Part shown: positions 1 through 6,494 of the stretch, in pieces
Layout of the letters: every line of letters begins with the position of its first letter
Numbering within the stretch: position 1 is the stretch's first letter
Source: Clostridium sp.
GTDB taxonomy: Bacteria > Bacillota > Clostridia > Clostridiales > Clostridiaceae
DNA length: 10,045 nucleotides
Reading direction: 5' to 3'
Assembly (NCBI GenBank): GCA_003539755.1
Contig: DPOH01000174.1
Span: 1 to 10,045 of the forward strand
The notes under the pieces: generated by a model
Seen by the model: only the letters and a program-made list of their open reading frames with translations
Told to the model about the DNA's origin: nothing
Databases searched by the model: none
Program-made: the position numbers and the translations under genes

Positions 1-18
1 GACTATTATTAGCTGGTC

Positions 19-279
19 TTATGTTAATGGTGCTATCCTATATAATGCTTCATGATTTCTTGCAAGTTCCCAGTTCTGCATCAACTCATCCTTATGAATT
101 TCAGCCCATGCCAATATTAATTTTAATTGTCTCTTAGGAAAATATCCCTTTAATATTTTTACATTAACAATATCTACCAATACCTTATTACCATTATATT
201 CAGCATGAAAGTGTGGCGGTACATGACCATTATAATTTATTGTAACTCTTATTCCAAAAAACAAACTTATTTCTGGCAT
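19..279 (-). CDS. DUF4160 domain protein
   Basis: This 86-residue protein matches the DUF4160 pattern along its whole length. It opens with MPEIS-FFGI, has a PPHFHA motif at residues 21-26 (His23 and His25 are the conserved pair), and ends with the W-E-L-A helix around residues 58-73. It is a small soluble protein with no signal peptide or membrane segment. The ATG is supported by an AGGAGA ribosome binding site at 285-290. The biochemical function of the family is not established. From general knowledge, DUF4160 genes often sit next to a DUF2442 gene, sometimes described as toxin-antitoxin-like. Any such partner would lie beyond the left edge, since only 18 bases follow the stop. A TATAAT hexamer at 314-319 could be its -10 box, but no good -35 is visible. 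It lies after the galU terminator, so it is probably a separate unit unrelated to the polysaccharide genes. Confidence 0.9.
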   Translation of the reverse strand: MPEISLFFGIRVTINYNGHVPPHFHAEYNGNKVLVDIVNVKILKGYFPKRQLKLILAWAEIHKDELMQNWELARNHEALYRIAPLT

Positions 280-337
280 AATACTCTCCTATTTTCTTAA
301 AACATATACTAACATTATATACTATTATTCATAATTC

Positions 338-390
338 CAAAAACAAAAATAGCAGCAGGTACTATATAATAATAATATAACTCTGCCACT
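338..390 (-). terminator. Intrinsic terminator after galU
   Basis: On the minus strand an imperfect hairpin (351-390) begins 12 bases after the galU stop. The outer arms AGTGGCAG and CTGCTGCT pair with two G-U wobbles, and an inner AT-rich stem (UAUAU/AUAUA) lies below a small internal loop. The 3' arm is followed directly by AUUUUUGUUUUU. The hairpin-plus-U-tract arrangement is seen directly; termination is inferred. Confidence 0.75.
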
Positions 391-402
391 AATTTTTAAT
401 AT

Positions 403-1281
403 CTATAAAGTTTTCATAGTATTTTCTAAGTATTCTATAAATCCATCTCTAAGTTCAGGTTTTCTTAATGCAAATTCAACTGTTGCTTGTAAATATCCAA
501 GTTTATCACCAACATCATATCTTCTTCCTTCAAAGTTGTATGCATACATAGTTTCTTCCTTAATAAGTTGTAATAAAGCATCTGTAAGTTGAATTTCATT
601 TCCCTTACCTGGTTTAGTATTATCTAAAATATCAAATATTCTAGGTGTAACTATGTATCTACCAAGTATAGCTATGTTTGATGGTGCCTCTTCAACTGAT
701 GGCTTTTCTATAAGTCCCTTAACTTTAGACACCTTATCTTCTATTTGAATTCCATCTACTATACCATATTTACTTACATCTTGCTCTGGAACAGTTTGAA
801 CTCCAAGGATTGAAGTCTTATATTCACTATAACAATCCATAAGTTGCTTTAAACATGGCTTTTCTGGATTATAAACTATATCATCACCAAGTAATATAGC
901 AAAAGGCTCATCTCCTACGAAAGTCTTAGCACATCTTATTGCATGTCCTAATCCTCTTGGTTCCTTTTGTCTTATATAATGAATATCAACCATTCCAGAA
1001 ATATCTTTAACTAATTCTAAAAGCTCAGTTTTATTATTTCTTTCAAGTTCCATTTCAAGTTCAACAGACTTATCAAAGTGATCTTCTATACTCTTTTTAT
1101 TTCTTCCTGTGATAATTAAAATTTCTTCTATTCCTGATGCAATAGCCTCTTCAACTATATATTGAATAGTTGGCTTATCCACTATAGGAAGCATTTCTTT
1201 AGGTTGTGCTTTTGTTGCAGGTAAAAATCTAGTTCCAAGACCTGCTGCTGGAATTATCGCTTTTCTTATTTTTTTGTTCAT
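403..1281 (-). CDS. galU: UTP-glucose-1-phosphate uridylyltransferase GalU
   Basis: GalU makes UDP-glucose and pyrophosphate from UTP and glucose 1-phosphate in the cytoplasm. This supplies UDP-glucose for surface polysaccharides, teichoic acid decoration and, through Ugd, UDP-glucuronate. The 292 residues match the usual bacterial GalU length. The nucleotide-binding signature GLGTRFLPATK is at residues 14-24, QKEPRGLGHA at 105-114, LGDD at 131-134, IEKP at 191-194, EIQLTD at 229-234 and RRYDVGDKLGY near 253-263. The start is fixed by GGAGAGG at 1286-1292. The gene has its own terminator, and another terminator separates it from the cpsB unit upstream, so it is probably transcribed alone. Gram-positive capsule clusters often carry galU at one edge, and the same donor feeds the ugd gene at 4176-5504. 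The GalU assignment is secure; another family member (such as a YngB/GtaB paralogue) would catalyse the same reaction. Confidence 0.97.
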   Translation of the reverse strand: MNKKIRKAIIPAAGLGTRFLPATKAQPKEMLPIVDKPTIQYIVEEAIASGIEEILIITGRNKKSIEDHFDKSVELEMELERNNKTELLELVKDISGMVDIHYIRQKEPRGLGHAIRCAKTFVGDEPFAILLGDDIVYNPEKPCLKQLMDCYSEYKTSILGVQTVPEQDVSKYGIVDGIQIEDKVSKVKGLIEKPSVEEAPSNIAILGRYIVTPRIFDILDNTKPGKGNEIQLTDALLQLIKEETMYAYNFEGRRYDVGDKLGYLQATVEFALRKPELRDGFIEYLENTMKTL

Positions 1282-1361
1282 AGTACCTCTCCATTAGTAT
1301 TTTTTAGATTAATTCTATCACTAATATTAATAACATATAAACTATCAATCTATATAAGTTA

Positions 1362-1390
1362 ATTATACTTCAAATGCACCTTACATAAAA
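1362..1390 (-). promoter_or_regulatory. Possible galU promoter
   Basis: A perfect TATAAT (minus strand, 1362-1367) lies about 80 bases upstream of galU and just after the preceding terminator. The hexamer 17 bases further upstream, TTTTAT at 1385-1390, is a poor -35. An alternative -35-like TTGATA is at 1343-1348, but its downstream -10 is weak. The isolated position of galU makes a promoter here likely, but its exact position is uncertain. Confidence 0.35.
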
Positions 1391-1394
1391 TAAA

Positions 1395-1441
1395 AATGTT
1401 TAAAAAATAAAAACAGATAAACATGAAGCTCATCTGTTTTT
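1395..1441 (-). terminator. Terminator of the wzz-cpsB unit
   Basis: A perfect 10-bp inverted repeat, AAAAACAGAT (1409-1418) and ATCTGTTTTT (1432-1441), encloses a 13-base loop. The loop can itself fold partly (AUGA/UCAU). On the minus strand the hairpin continues into AUUUUUU, giving a classic U-tract. The A-rich opposite arm means it could also work in the other direction, although no plus-strand gene reads into it. It separates galU from the unit upstream. Confidence 0.85.
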
Positions 1442-1459
1442 ACATTTAGGACCTAAATA

Positions 1460-1747
1460 TTATTTAGCCACATAAGTTACGTAATATATTACTCCATCTC
1501 TGATTACTCTTACTATGTCTTTTATAACTGGTATTTTATCTTCTTCTTCTGCTGGTATTATAGTAAAAATAGTCTCTAAATTTTTATAAATGTGTTTATA
1601 AACGTTTTTAGTTTCAGTAACATAAATTCCTCAAGTTATATAATCTAATTCCTTTGCTGTTTATAATAAATATTTTGCAAACTCATATGTATTATCGCCT
1701 ACTTTTTCTAAAGTTAAATATATTCCAAGAAATACTTTTTTTCTCAA
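1460..1747 (-). pseudogene. Degraded short reading frame after cpsB (unrecognised)
   Basis: One minus-strand frame from about 1747 to the TAA at 1460-1462 reads as protein-like sequence, interrupted by two stops: TAA at 1661-1663 and TGA at 1631-1633. The last 56 codons are fully open, with mixed charged and hydrophobic residues (NVYKHIYKNLETIF, then IPVIKDIVRVIRDGVIYYVTYVAK split across positions 1580-1463), but contain no ATG, GTG or TTG. The stretch before the stops (EKVGDNTYEFAKYLL) looks equally coding-like. A TTG at 1745-1747 with AGGA a few bases upstream could have been the original start. That would give an ancestral protein of about 95 residues overlapping the 3' end of cpsB in another frame. 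I do not recognise the family. It may instead be the tail of a longer gene whose front was deleted. Chance openness in AT-rich DNA cannot be excluded, so confidence is moderate. Confidence 0.45.
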
Positions 1748-2468
1748 TTATTTTTCCTGTGAATTCAATTTCAGCATTATTAATTAATTTTTTTGAATTA
1801 ACATTAAATTTATTCATATTTTCTTTGCCCATTAATTTTATTGCCTCGCTAATATTTGTACTTCTAGTACTATTTGTATTGTGTGCATCAGATCCAACAA
1901 AATCATAAATATCGTTTTTCAAAAATATTTGCGCAGTTTTTTTTACTTCATTTCCAAATTTACCTTCAATACTTCCTGCATTAAGTTGAAATAAGTATCC
2001 CTCACTTATAAATCTATTAATTATCTCAGGCTTCTTAATAAACCATCTATATCTTTCAGGATGTGCTATTATAGGTACTATCCCTTTGATTTGAAGCTCA
2101 TAAAGATAATCAAAAATACTTGTTTCATAATTTCTCATATCAAATTCTATAAGCATATATCTTGAATCATTCAATGTACCAATGTTTCTATTTTCATAAT
2201 CATTTACTATATTTTCAGTAAAATATACTTCCTGACCACTATATACTTTTATATCAATACCTTTTTCAGATAAAAGTAAATTAAGATTTTCAACATATTC
2301 CTTAACCTCATTAATTTTTGCTTCACCATATTCTAATAAATAATGAGGAGTTGCTATAATTTCTTTAGTTCCACTTTTTTCTGCAATTTTAAGCATTTCT
2401 ATAGTCATTTCTATATCTTTAGATCCATCATCAATCCCTGGTAATATATGAGAATGTATATCTATCAT
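1692..2468 (-). CDS. cpsB: CpsB/YwqE-type PHP tyrosine-protein phosphatase
   Basis: CpsB/YwqE proteins are metal-dependent (typically Mn) phosphatases of the PHP fold. They remove phosphate from the tyrosine-rich tail of the capsule autokinase (CpsD/YwqD/CapB) and so tune polymer synthesis. The 258 residues fit the family. The metal ligands are visible: DIHSHILPGIDDG at residues 3-15 (His5, His7, Asp14), ATPHY with His42, GQEVYF with Glu80, AHPERY with His136 and the conserved Arg139, and GSDAH with Asp194 and His196. No signal peptide is present. The start is fixed by TTGGAGG (core 2478-2482). The gene lies 60 bases after a truncated wzz, and no autokinase gene is present, so its usual substrate must be encoded elsewhere or be lost. 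The last 15 or so residues (rich in Lys, Phe and Arg) overlap a degraded frame downstream and may not be the ancestral tail. The phosphatase core looks fully intact. Confidence 0.93.
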   Translation of the reverse strand: MIDIHSHILPGIDDGSKDIEMTIEMLKIAEKSGTKEIIATPHYLLEYGEAKINEVKEYVENLNLLLSEKGIDIKVYSGQEVYFTENIVNDYENRNIGTLNDSRYMLIEFDMRNYETSIFDYLYELQIKGIVPIIAHPERYRWFIKKPEIINRFISEGYLFQLNAGSIEGKFGNEVKKTAQIFLKNDIYDFVGSDAHNTNSTRSTNISEAIKLMGKENMNKFNVNSKKLINNAEIEFTGKIIEKKSISWNIFNFRKSRR

Positions 2469-2505
2469 GTTTATTTTCCTCCAATTTTATATTAATCCAA
2501 ATAAT

Positions 2506-2546
2506 TTAAACCAATACACTTAAATTATTCAAGTATATTGGTTTAA
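2506..2546 (-). repeat. 16-bp palindrome at the wzz truncation point
   Basis: Arms 2506-2521 and 2531-2546 are inverted copies with a single mismatch, which becomes a G-U wobble in the minus-strand RNA. The loop has 9 bases. The upstream arm encodes the last sense codons of the truncated wzz (L-N-Q-Y-T) and the other arm lies after its stop. No U-tract follows, so it does not look like an ordinary terminator. It could be an mRNA stability or processing hairpin, or a scar of the event that removed the rest of wzz. Confidence 0.8.
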
Positions 2547-2945
2547 TGCAACCTCTGGATCAGTATTCGTATAACTTATTTCTAAAATTTGAGTATCCGC
2601 TCTTGGTGTTACTGTTAAACTTCCCAAAACATCTAATGACTTTAAGTTTAAATTAGTATTATTAATAGCTCGTCCTACCAAATCATTTGTTGTAATAACT
2701 TCTGCATATGTTTTTAATAATTTTTGATACATCTGCACATCATTATTATTGTATGATTGATCAGCACTTTGATTTTGTTCCTTACCAATGAATAATTTAG
2801 TGCTTGCCTCATATTTAGGCGCAATAACAAAAAAACTTATAATTGCTGAAATAATTGTAGCTATAACGGTTACAGATATTATTATCTTCCATCTCTTTTT
2901 AAGTACATCAATAATATCCTCAATTCTTATAATTTCTTCATCCAT
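2529..2945 (-). pseudogene. Truncated Wzz/CapA (YwqC-type) chain-length regulator
   Basis: This is the N-terminal half of a Wzz-family polysaccharide co-polymerase. In Bacillota, CapA/YwqC proteins are membrane activators of the tyrosine autokinase and control polymer length and export. Here the chain has a cytoplasmic start (IIRIEDIIDVLKKRWK), one membrane helix (about residues 20-41) and the extracellular start PKYEASTKLFIG typical of the family. It stops after DPEVALNQYT, giving 138 residues against roughly 220-250 expected. The second membrane helix, the proline-rich approach to it and the kinase-contacting tail are missing. No continuation exists in another frame of the 60 bases before cpsB. 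The better start is the ATG at 2943-2945, which has GGAG 9 bases upstream. An ATG at 2958-2960 is possible but has a weaker site. The gene has its own promoter. The fragment is probably non-functional, although an anchored extracellular domain could still be made. Confidence 0.85.
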
Positions 2946-2986
2946 GCTCAAAATCTCCATTTTCTCTATTTTTTCGACCTTGTTTT

Positions 2987-3015
2987 ATTGTACCATTAAA
3001 AACAACTTATGTTAA
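2987..3015 (-). promoter_or_regulatory. Sigma-A-type promoter of the wzz-cpsB unit
   Basis: On the minus strand a -35 TTAACA (3010-3015) and a -10 TACAAT (2987-2992) are separated by exactly 17 bases. A TG one base before the -10 gives an extended -10 element. Each hexamer has one mismatch to consensus. It lies about 40 bases upstream of the wzz start and just after the terminator of the preceding unit. It should drive the truncated wzz and cpsB. Confidence 0.7.
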
Positions 3016-3018
3016 GTT
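3004..3018. promoter_or_regulatory. Dyad overlapping the -35 box (possible operator)
   Basis: AACTTA, three bases, TAAGTT: a perfect 6-bp inverted repeat that covers the -35 hexamer of the wzz promoter. Its position would suit a repressor site, but such short AT-rich dyads occur by chance and no regulator gene is in the window. Confidence 0.3.
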
Positions 3019-3082
3019 TATAATTATTATTTTATGTATGTATTTATTTTTTGCAGAGTTATGATTTAAAAATATATTATAC

Positions 3083-3128
3083 AAAAAATCCGCTGAAGTA
3101 TCATATTTTTATGATACTCAACGGATTT
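3083..3128 (-). terminator. Strong terminator ending the glycosyltransferase operon
   Basis: A long hairpin has arms 3086-3104 and 3111-3128 (AAATCCG...AGTATCAT against ATGATACT...CGGATTT). It has one wobble, one bulged base and a 6-base loop. On the minus strand it runs into six U residues (3083-3088). This is the most stable hairpin I see in the window and should insulate the wzz-cpsB promoter from readthrough. Confidence 0.9.
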
Positions 3129-3268
3129 AATATACGAATTTTTTTATTATCTATAAGTTATACTCAAAAACTTGTTTTTAGTTGGCAGAACTTAAGTGAT
3201 ATTCTGAATCTTCGATTGTTCAACAAAATTCATTCCAAAAACTAACACTGCATAAACTTTACTTATTA

Positions 3269-4123
3269 TCACTTACCATGCTGACCAATATATTTTGCTA
3301 TAAACCTTACTGCAAAATCAGGTAATATTCTAAAAAGTACTCTTATATTTTTTTCTTGTAATGATCTTTTGAAAACATACTTAGCTAAATCAATCCCACT
3401 CTCATTACTTTTATAATTTAAAAAATATGGGTTTTGTTTAAAGAATACACCTGTATCATAATATCTTTTATAAAGTTGCTTATAAGTAAATCTATGAGAA
3501 TGATAAACTTCTGAATCAGCACAATATTTTATTCTATACCCTGCATTAATTAGCTTATATGCAAAATACATATCCTCATTTGTCGGCATATCCTTTCCAT
3601 CATATGCATTAAGCTCCCAATATATTTTTGATAATACTGCTGATGATGCATCAGAATAAAAAAATGTGCGTATTTGATATTGGTGTATATCTTTTTTAGA
3701 TACTATCCTTGATTCTGATGGATAGTTTCGCTCTCTAGTATACTTTTCTATACTATTATCTTCACCTATTTGACGGCTAAAACTAGCTTCACATTCCCCA
3801 TTGATTATAGGATTAATTAAATTTTGAAGCCACATGTTATTTTTTATTTTTATGTCCTGGGAAATGAATACTATTATATCTGCATTAACTTTTGAAGCCA
3901 TTATTTCTCTTGTTTTACTGTGGGAATAATTTTGCGGTTCAATTAGTGTGTAATTACAATTTAGCTTTTTTAATATCTTTTCACTATTATCAGAACTTCT
4001 TGTTAGCACATAAAATATTTTAAAAGTATGCTTTGGTTTTAATTTTTGATTTAATATATTGTTATGTAAATTCTCTATATAGTTTTAACCATTGTATATT
4101 GGACAGATTATTGAGATATTCAT
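3269..4123 (-). pseudogene. Family 2 glycosyltransferase (rhamnosyltransferase-like) with nonsense codon
   Basis: The frame begins at an ATG at 4121-4123 with a GGGTGAG binding site upstream and reads MNISIICPIYNG. Codon 13 is then TAA (4085-4087). The same frame continues without further interruption (NYIENL...) to the TGA at 3269, so the restored protein is 284 residues. Remaining GT-A features include the metal-binding region FISQD at restored residues 86-90, a TNED acidic motif near 181-184 (likely catalytic base), and YHSHRFTYKQLYKRYYDTG near 207-225, typical of rhamnosyltransferase-type GT2 enzymes of O-antigen and capsule loci. It would have added a sugar to a lipid-linked repeat unit on the cytoplasmic face. 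A GTG at 4007-4009 could reopen the frame, but it has no binding site and the product would lack the first nucleotide-binding strand. One base change (for example GAA to TAA) explains the damage. It is the last gene of the operon. Confidence 0.85.
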
Positions 4124-4175
4124 AAAACTCACCCTTTTTCAAATAAATCATCTATTAAATCTTACTTATACTATA

Positions 4176-5504
4176 TTACATTCCAACAGAATAATACTTA
4201 AATTCATTTCTTATATCAGAATTTTTAGCATAAACATTTCTTAAATCAAAAAAATAATCTCCACTCATGTTTTCTTTAATCTTCATTAAATTTAATCCTC
4301 TGAACTGATGCCATTCAGTCATAAGAACTACTGCACTACATCCTTCTACTACTTCATATTCATTATTTGCATAAGTGACAAAATCTTGTACATCTTCAAG
4401 CCTCCATCTTGCTTCTTTCATTCCCTCTGGACAATATGCTTGAATCTTAGCACCGCTATTTACAAGTCCTCTAATTATATCTATTGAAGGGGCATCTCTC
4501 ATATCATCTGTATCTGGTTTAAATGATAATCCTAATATTGCTATAGTCTGACCTTTAAGACTTCCATCTTTCCCTATAGTATTTACTATTTTTTCCACCA
4601 TTTTTTCCTTTTGTTTTTTATTAGCACTTATAGCTGCCTCAACAACTTTAAGCTCTTCTCCATGCTTTCTTGCTATATCAACTATAGCTTTTGTATCTTT
4701 TGGAAAACATGATCCACCATATCCTGGACCAGCATGGAGAAATTTAGGAGATATCCTTCCATCCATCCCCATACCTCTAGCAATTTCCTGAATATTAGCT
4801 CCTACTTTTTCTGCTAATAGTGCAAGTTCATTTATATAACTTATTTTAACTGCTAAAAATGAATTTGAAGCATATTTTATCATCTCAGCAGTTTCAAGAT
4901 TAGTAAATAGAAATGGTGTCTGATTTATAAATAATACATCATACACCTTTTTCATAATTTCCTTAGCCTTTTCAGATTCACTTCCTATTATAACTCTATC
5001 AGGAGTAAGACAGTCTCTTACTGCTTTTCCTTCTCTTAAAAATTCAGGATTTGATACAATATCAAATTTATAATCTACTTTTCTTTTATTTAATATGTTC
5101 TGAATAGTTTCTCTTACAAGCTTTCCTGTCCCTACAGGTACTGTTGATTTATCCACTATAACTTTATAACCATTCATATTTTCTGCAATACTTTTAGCTA
5201 CATCTAAAACATATGTTAAATCAGCACTTCCATCATCTTTGGGAGGAGTTCCAACTGCAATAAAAATCACATCACTATTCTCAGTAGTTTCCTTAATATC
5301 CGTAGAAAACTCAAGTCTTCCAGCTTTAACATTCTTATCTAATAATTCTTTTAATCCTGGTTCATATATAGGTATTTGTCCACTTTTTAACATTTTTATT
5401 TTTTCTTCTATAACATCCATACATGTGACATTCATTCCAAACTCTGACATTATAACCCCTTGAACTAAACCTACATATCCAGTTCCAACTACACCTATAT
5501 TCAT
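4176..5504 (-). CDS. ugd: UDP-glucose 6-dehydrogenase
   Basis: This enzyme oxidises UDP-glucose to UDP-glucuronate using two NAD+, providing an acidic sugar donor for capsule or teichuronic-type polymers. With the start at 5502-5504 it has 442 residues, normal for the family. The dinucleotide-binding GTGYVG is at residues 7-12. STVPVGTG is at 120-127, NPEFLREG at 152-159, and the substrate residues Lys210 and Asn214 lie in MIKYASN. GYGGSCFPKD carries the catalytic Cys266 and Asp270, and FKPDTDDMRDAP marks the C-terminal UDP-binding domain. The frame is open 10 codons further upstream, but GGAGGA at 5512-5517 lies within that extension and is placed correctly for the chosen ATG. The gene lies between the flippase-like gene and the broken GT2 and is probably co-transcribed with both. 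The family also contains UDP-ManNAc dehydrogenases, but the motifs favour the UDP-glucose enzyme. Confidence 0.95.
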   Translation of the reverse strand: MNIGVVGTGYVGLVQGVIMSEFGMNVTCMDVIEEKIKMLKSGQIPIYEPGLKELLDKNVKAGRLEFSTDIKETTENSDVIFIAVGTPPKDDGSADLTYVLDVAKSIAENMNGYKVIVDKSTVPVGTGKLVRETIQNILNKRKVDYKFDIVSNPEFLREGKAVRDCLTPDRVIIGSESEKAKEIMKKVYDVLFINQTPFLFTNLETAEMIKYASNSFLAVKISYINELALLAEKVGANIQEIARGMGMDGRISPKFLHAGPGYGGSCFPKDTKAIVDIARKHGEELKVVEAAISANKKQKEKMVEKIVNTIGKDGSLKGQTIAILGLSFKPDTDDMRDAPSIDIIRGLVNSGAKIQAYCPEGMKEARWRLEDVQDFVTYANNEYEVVEGCSAVVLMTEWHQFRGLNLMKIKENMSGDYFFDLRNVYAKNSDIRNEFKYYSVGM

Positions 5505-5572
5505 TTGTACTTCCTCCATTTTTAATAATTTCAATTAGTTTTATATTTAATAATATTAGTATTATTGTTTAT

Positions 5573-6475
5573 TTATTGTTTGTTTGGCAATATATTTACA
5601 CCATATGCTATCAAATCACCAAAAACATTTATAACTCTTACAATAACTGCTACTAACAATACTATTTTTTCTCCGTACATTGGTGAAAGAGATACCAATA
5701 ATAATGTCTCTTTAATTCCTATTCCTCCTGGTGCACCTGGTGTAACATACCCAATCAGCCAAACCATTGTATATATTCCTATTACATATAATATATCCTC
5801 ACTATTTAACAAACTACTATCTAATAAATCAACTACTATTAAAAATAACGCTGCATTTAAAAAGAATGTTAATGAATATAGTATCATTGGCTTTAATGCC
5901 TTTACTTCTAAAATTAAGCTTTCTTTAACATCTCTTTTTTTATAGTATATAAACACATACAATATACACATTAATATACAAGATATGGCTATAATATAAT
6001 AAAATTTAATTTCTATATTTATATTCGACAATTTAAAAATACTACTAATTTTTTTATACATAAAAAATATTGTAATTAAAAATGCAGTCATAACCTTTAA
6101 TAATATTTCTAAAATAGTTACATAATACATATCTTTAGAATCTATATTATGTTCTTTGCAATATATTCCTCTAGATACATAGTGCATTACATTTCCAGGT
6201 AAATATTTACCTATATTAGATTTAGAATATATCTTATATATAACTTTAAATGGTATGACAACACCTAAAATATCTTTTATCATAAACTTACCTGCCATTG
6301 AATCAAAAAATATAGAAATAGCTGATATAACTGATAGTATTATAATAAAACATAACATTTTAGGCTGAATCAATATAGAATAGTCTATATGAAAATTTGA
6401 CATAGTCTTAATTATAAATATTATACTTAATAAGACTAATATGTTTCCTAACCACTTAATTATTTTTTTTATCAT
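5573..6475 (-). CDS. LPG-synthase-TM/UPF0104-type membrane protein, putative flippase
   Basis: This 300-residue polytopic protein has about seven or eight hydrophobic segments. The family signatures are SNIGKYLPGNVMHYVSR at residues 86-102 and TPGAPGGIGIKE at 245-256. These belong to the membrane domain shared with the lipid-flipping half of MprF (lysylphosphatidylglycerol synthase), without the catalytic domain. Proteins of this type are often annotated as flippase-like and are common in glycan loci. The start has a GGAAG binding site just upstream. The gene follows the DPM-like GT2 with only 19 bases between them. It also lies two genes downstream of a GT-C-like enzyme, so transfer of a polyprenyl-phosphate sugar across the membrane is a reasonable role. 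That role is inferred from context; the family's substrate specificity cannot be read from sequence. Confidence 0.85.
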   Translation of the reverse strand: MIKKIIKWLGNILVLLSIIFIIKTMSNFHIDYSILIQPKMLCFIIILSVISAISIFFDSMAGKFMIKDILGVVIPFKVIYKIYSKSNIGKYLPGNVMHYVSRGIYCKEHNIDSKDMYYVTILEILLKVMTAFLITIFFMYKKISSIFKLSNINIEIKFYYIIAISCILMCILYVFIYYKKRDVKESLILEVKALKPMILYSLTFFLNAALFLIVVDLLDSSLLNSEDILYVIGIYTMVWLIGYVTPGAPGGIGIKETLLLVSLSPMYGEKIVLLVAVIVRVINVFGDLIAYGVNILPNKQ

Positions 6476-6494
6476 TATTATCTTCCTTAATCTA

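Larger units (their letters stand above)
2961..3268. other. Intergenic region between the two polysaccharide units
   Basis: These 308 bases hold no credible gene. From right to left they contain about 140 featureless AT-rich bases after the GT2 stop (3129-3268), the strong hairpin terminator (3083-3128), an AT-rich spacer, the wzz promoter with an overlapping dyad (2987-3018), and a leader of about 40 bases. The minus-strand frames at 3129-3268 have frequent stops and match nothing I recognise. Confidence 0.7.

Noticed and set aside
1654..1908. Plus-strand open frame of 84 codons
   Set aside because: It lies opposite cpsB, consists almost only of hydrophobic AT-rich codons and has no binding site; it is a shadow.
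3083..3128. Hairpin considered as an insertion-sequence end or transposon scar
   Set aside because: It has a single compact stem-loop with a six-base U-tract in the right place after the operon, and I saw no transposase fragment or second copy.
3166..3179. Short AAAAAC/GTTTTT inverted repeat after the GT2 stop
   Set aside because: It is too short and AT-rich to be a terminator, with a far stronger hairpin following at 3083-3128.
2788..3245. Two plus-strand open frames (2788-3015 and 3051-3245)
   Set aside because: The first is antisense to wzz. The second runs through the terminator hairpin, so its codons reflect the inverted repeat. Neither has family resemblance.
4007..4009. GTG as a genuine start for a shorter GT2
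   Set aside because: There is no ribosome binding site, and the product would lack the first strand of the nucleotide-binding fold. A proper ATG with a binding site and GT2 N-terminus lies upstream in the same frame.
5549..5566. 7-bp inverted repeat (AATAATA/TATTATT) between the flippase-like gene and ugd
   Set aside because: It is made only of A and T in its arms, so it is weak and expected by chance; no U-tract follows.
5239..5945. Plus-strand open frames opposite ugd and the flippase-like gene (5239-5463, 5565-5945)
   Set aside because: Both are antisense to clearly conserved genes and show no recognisable protein pattern.
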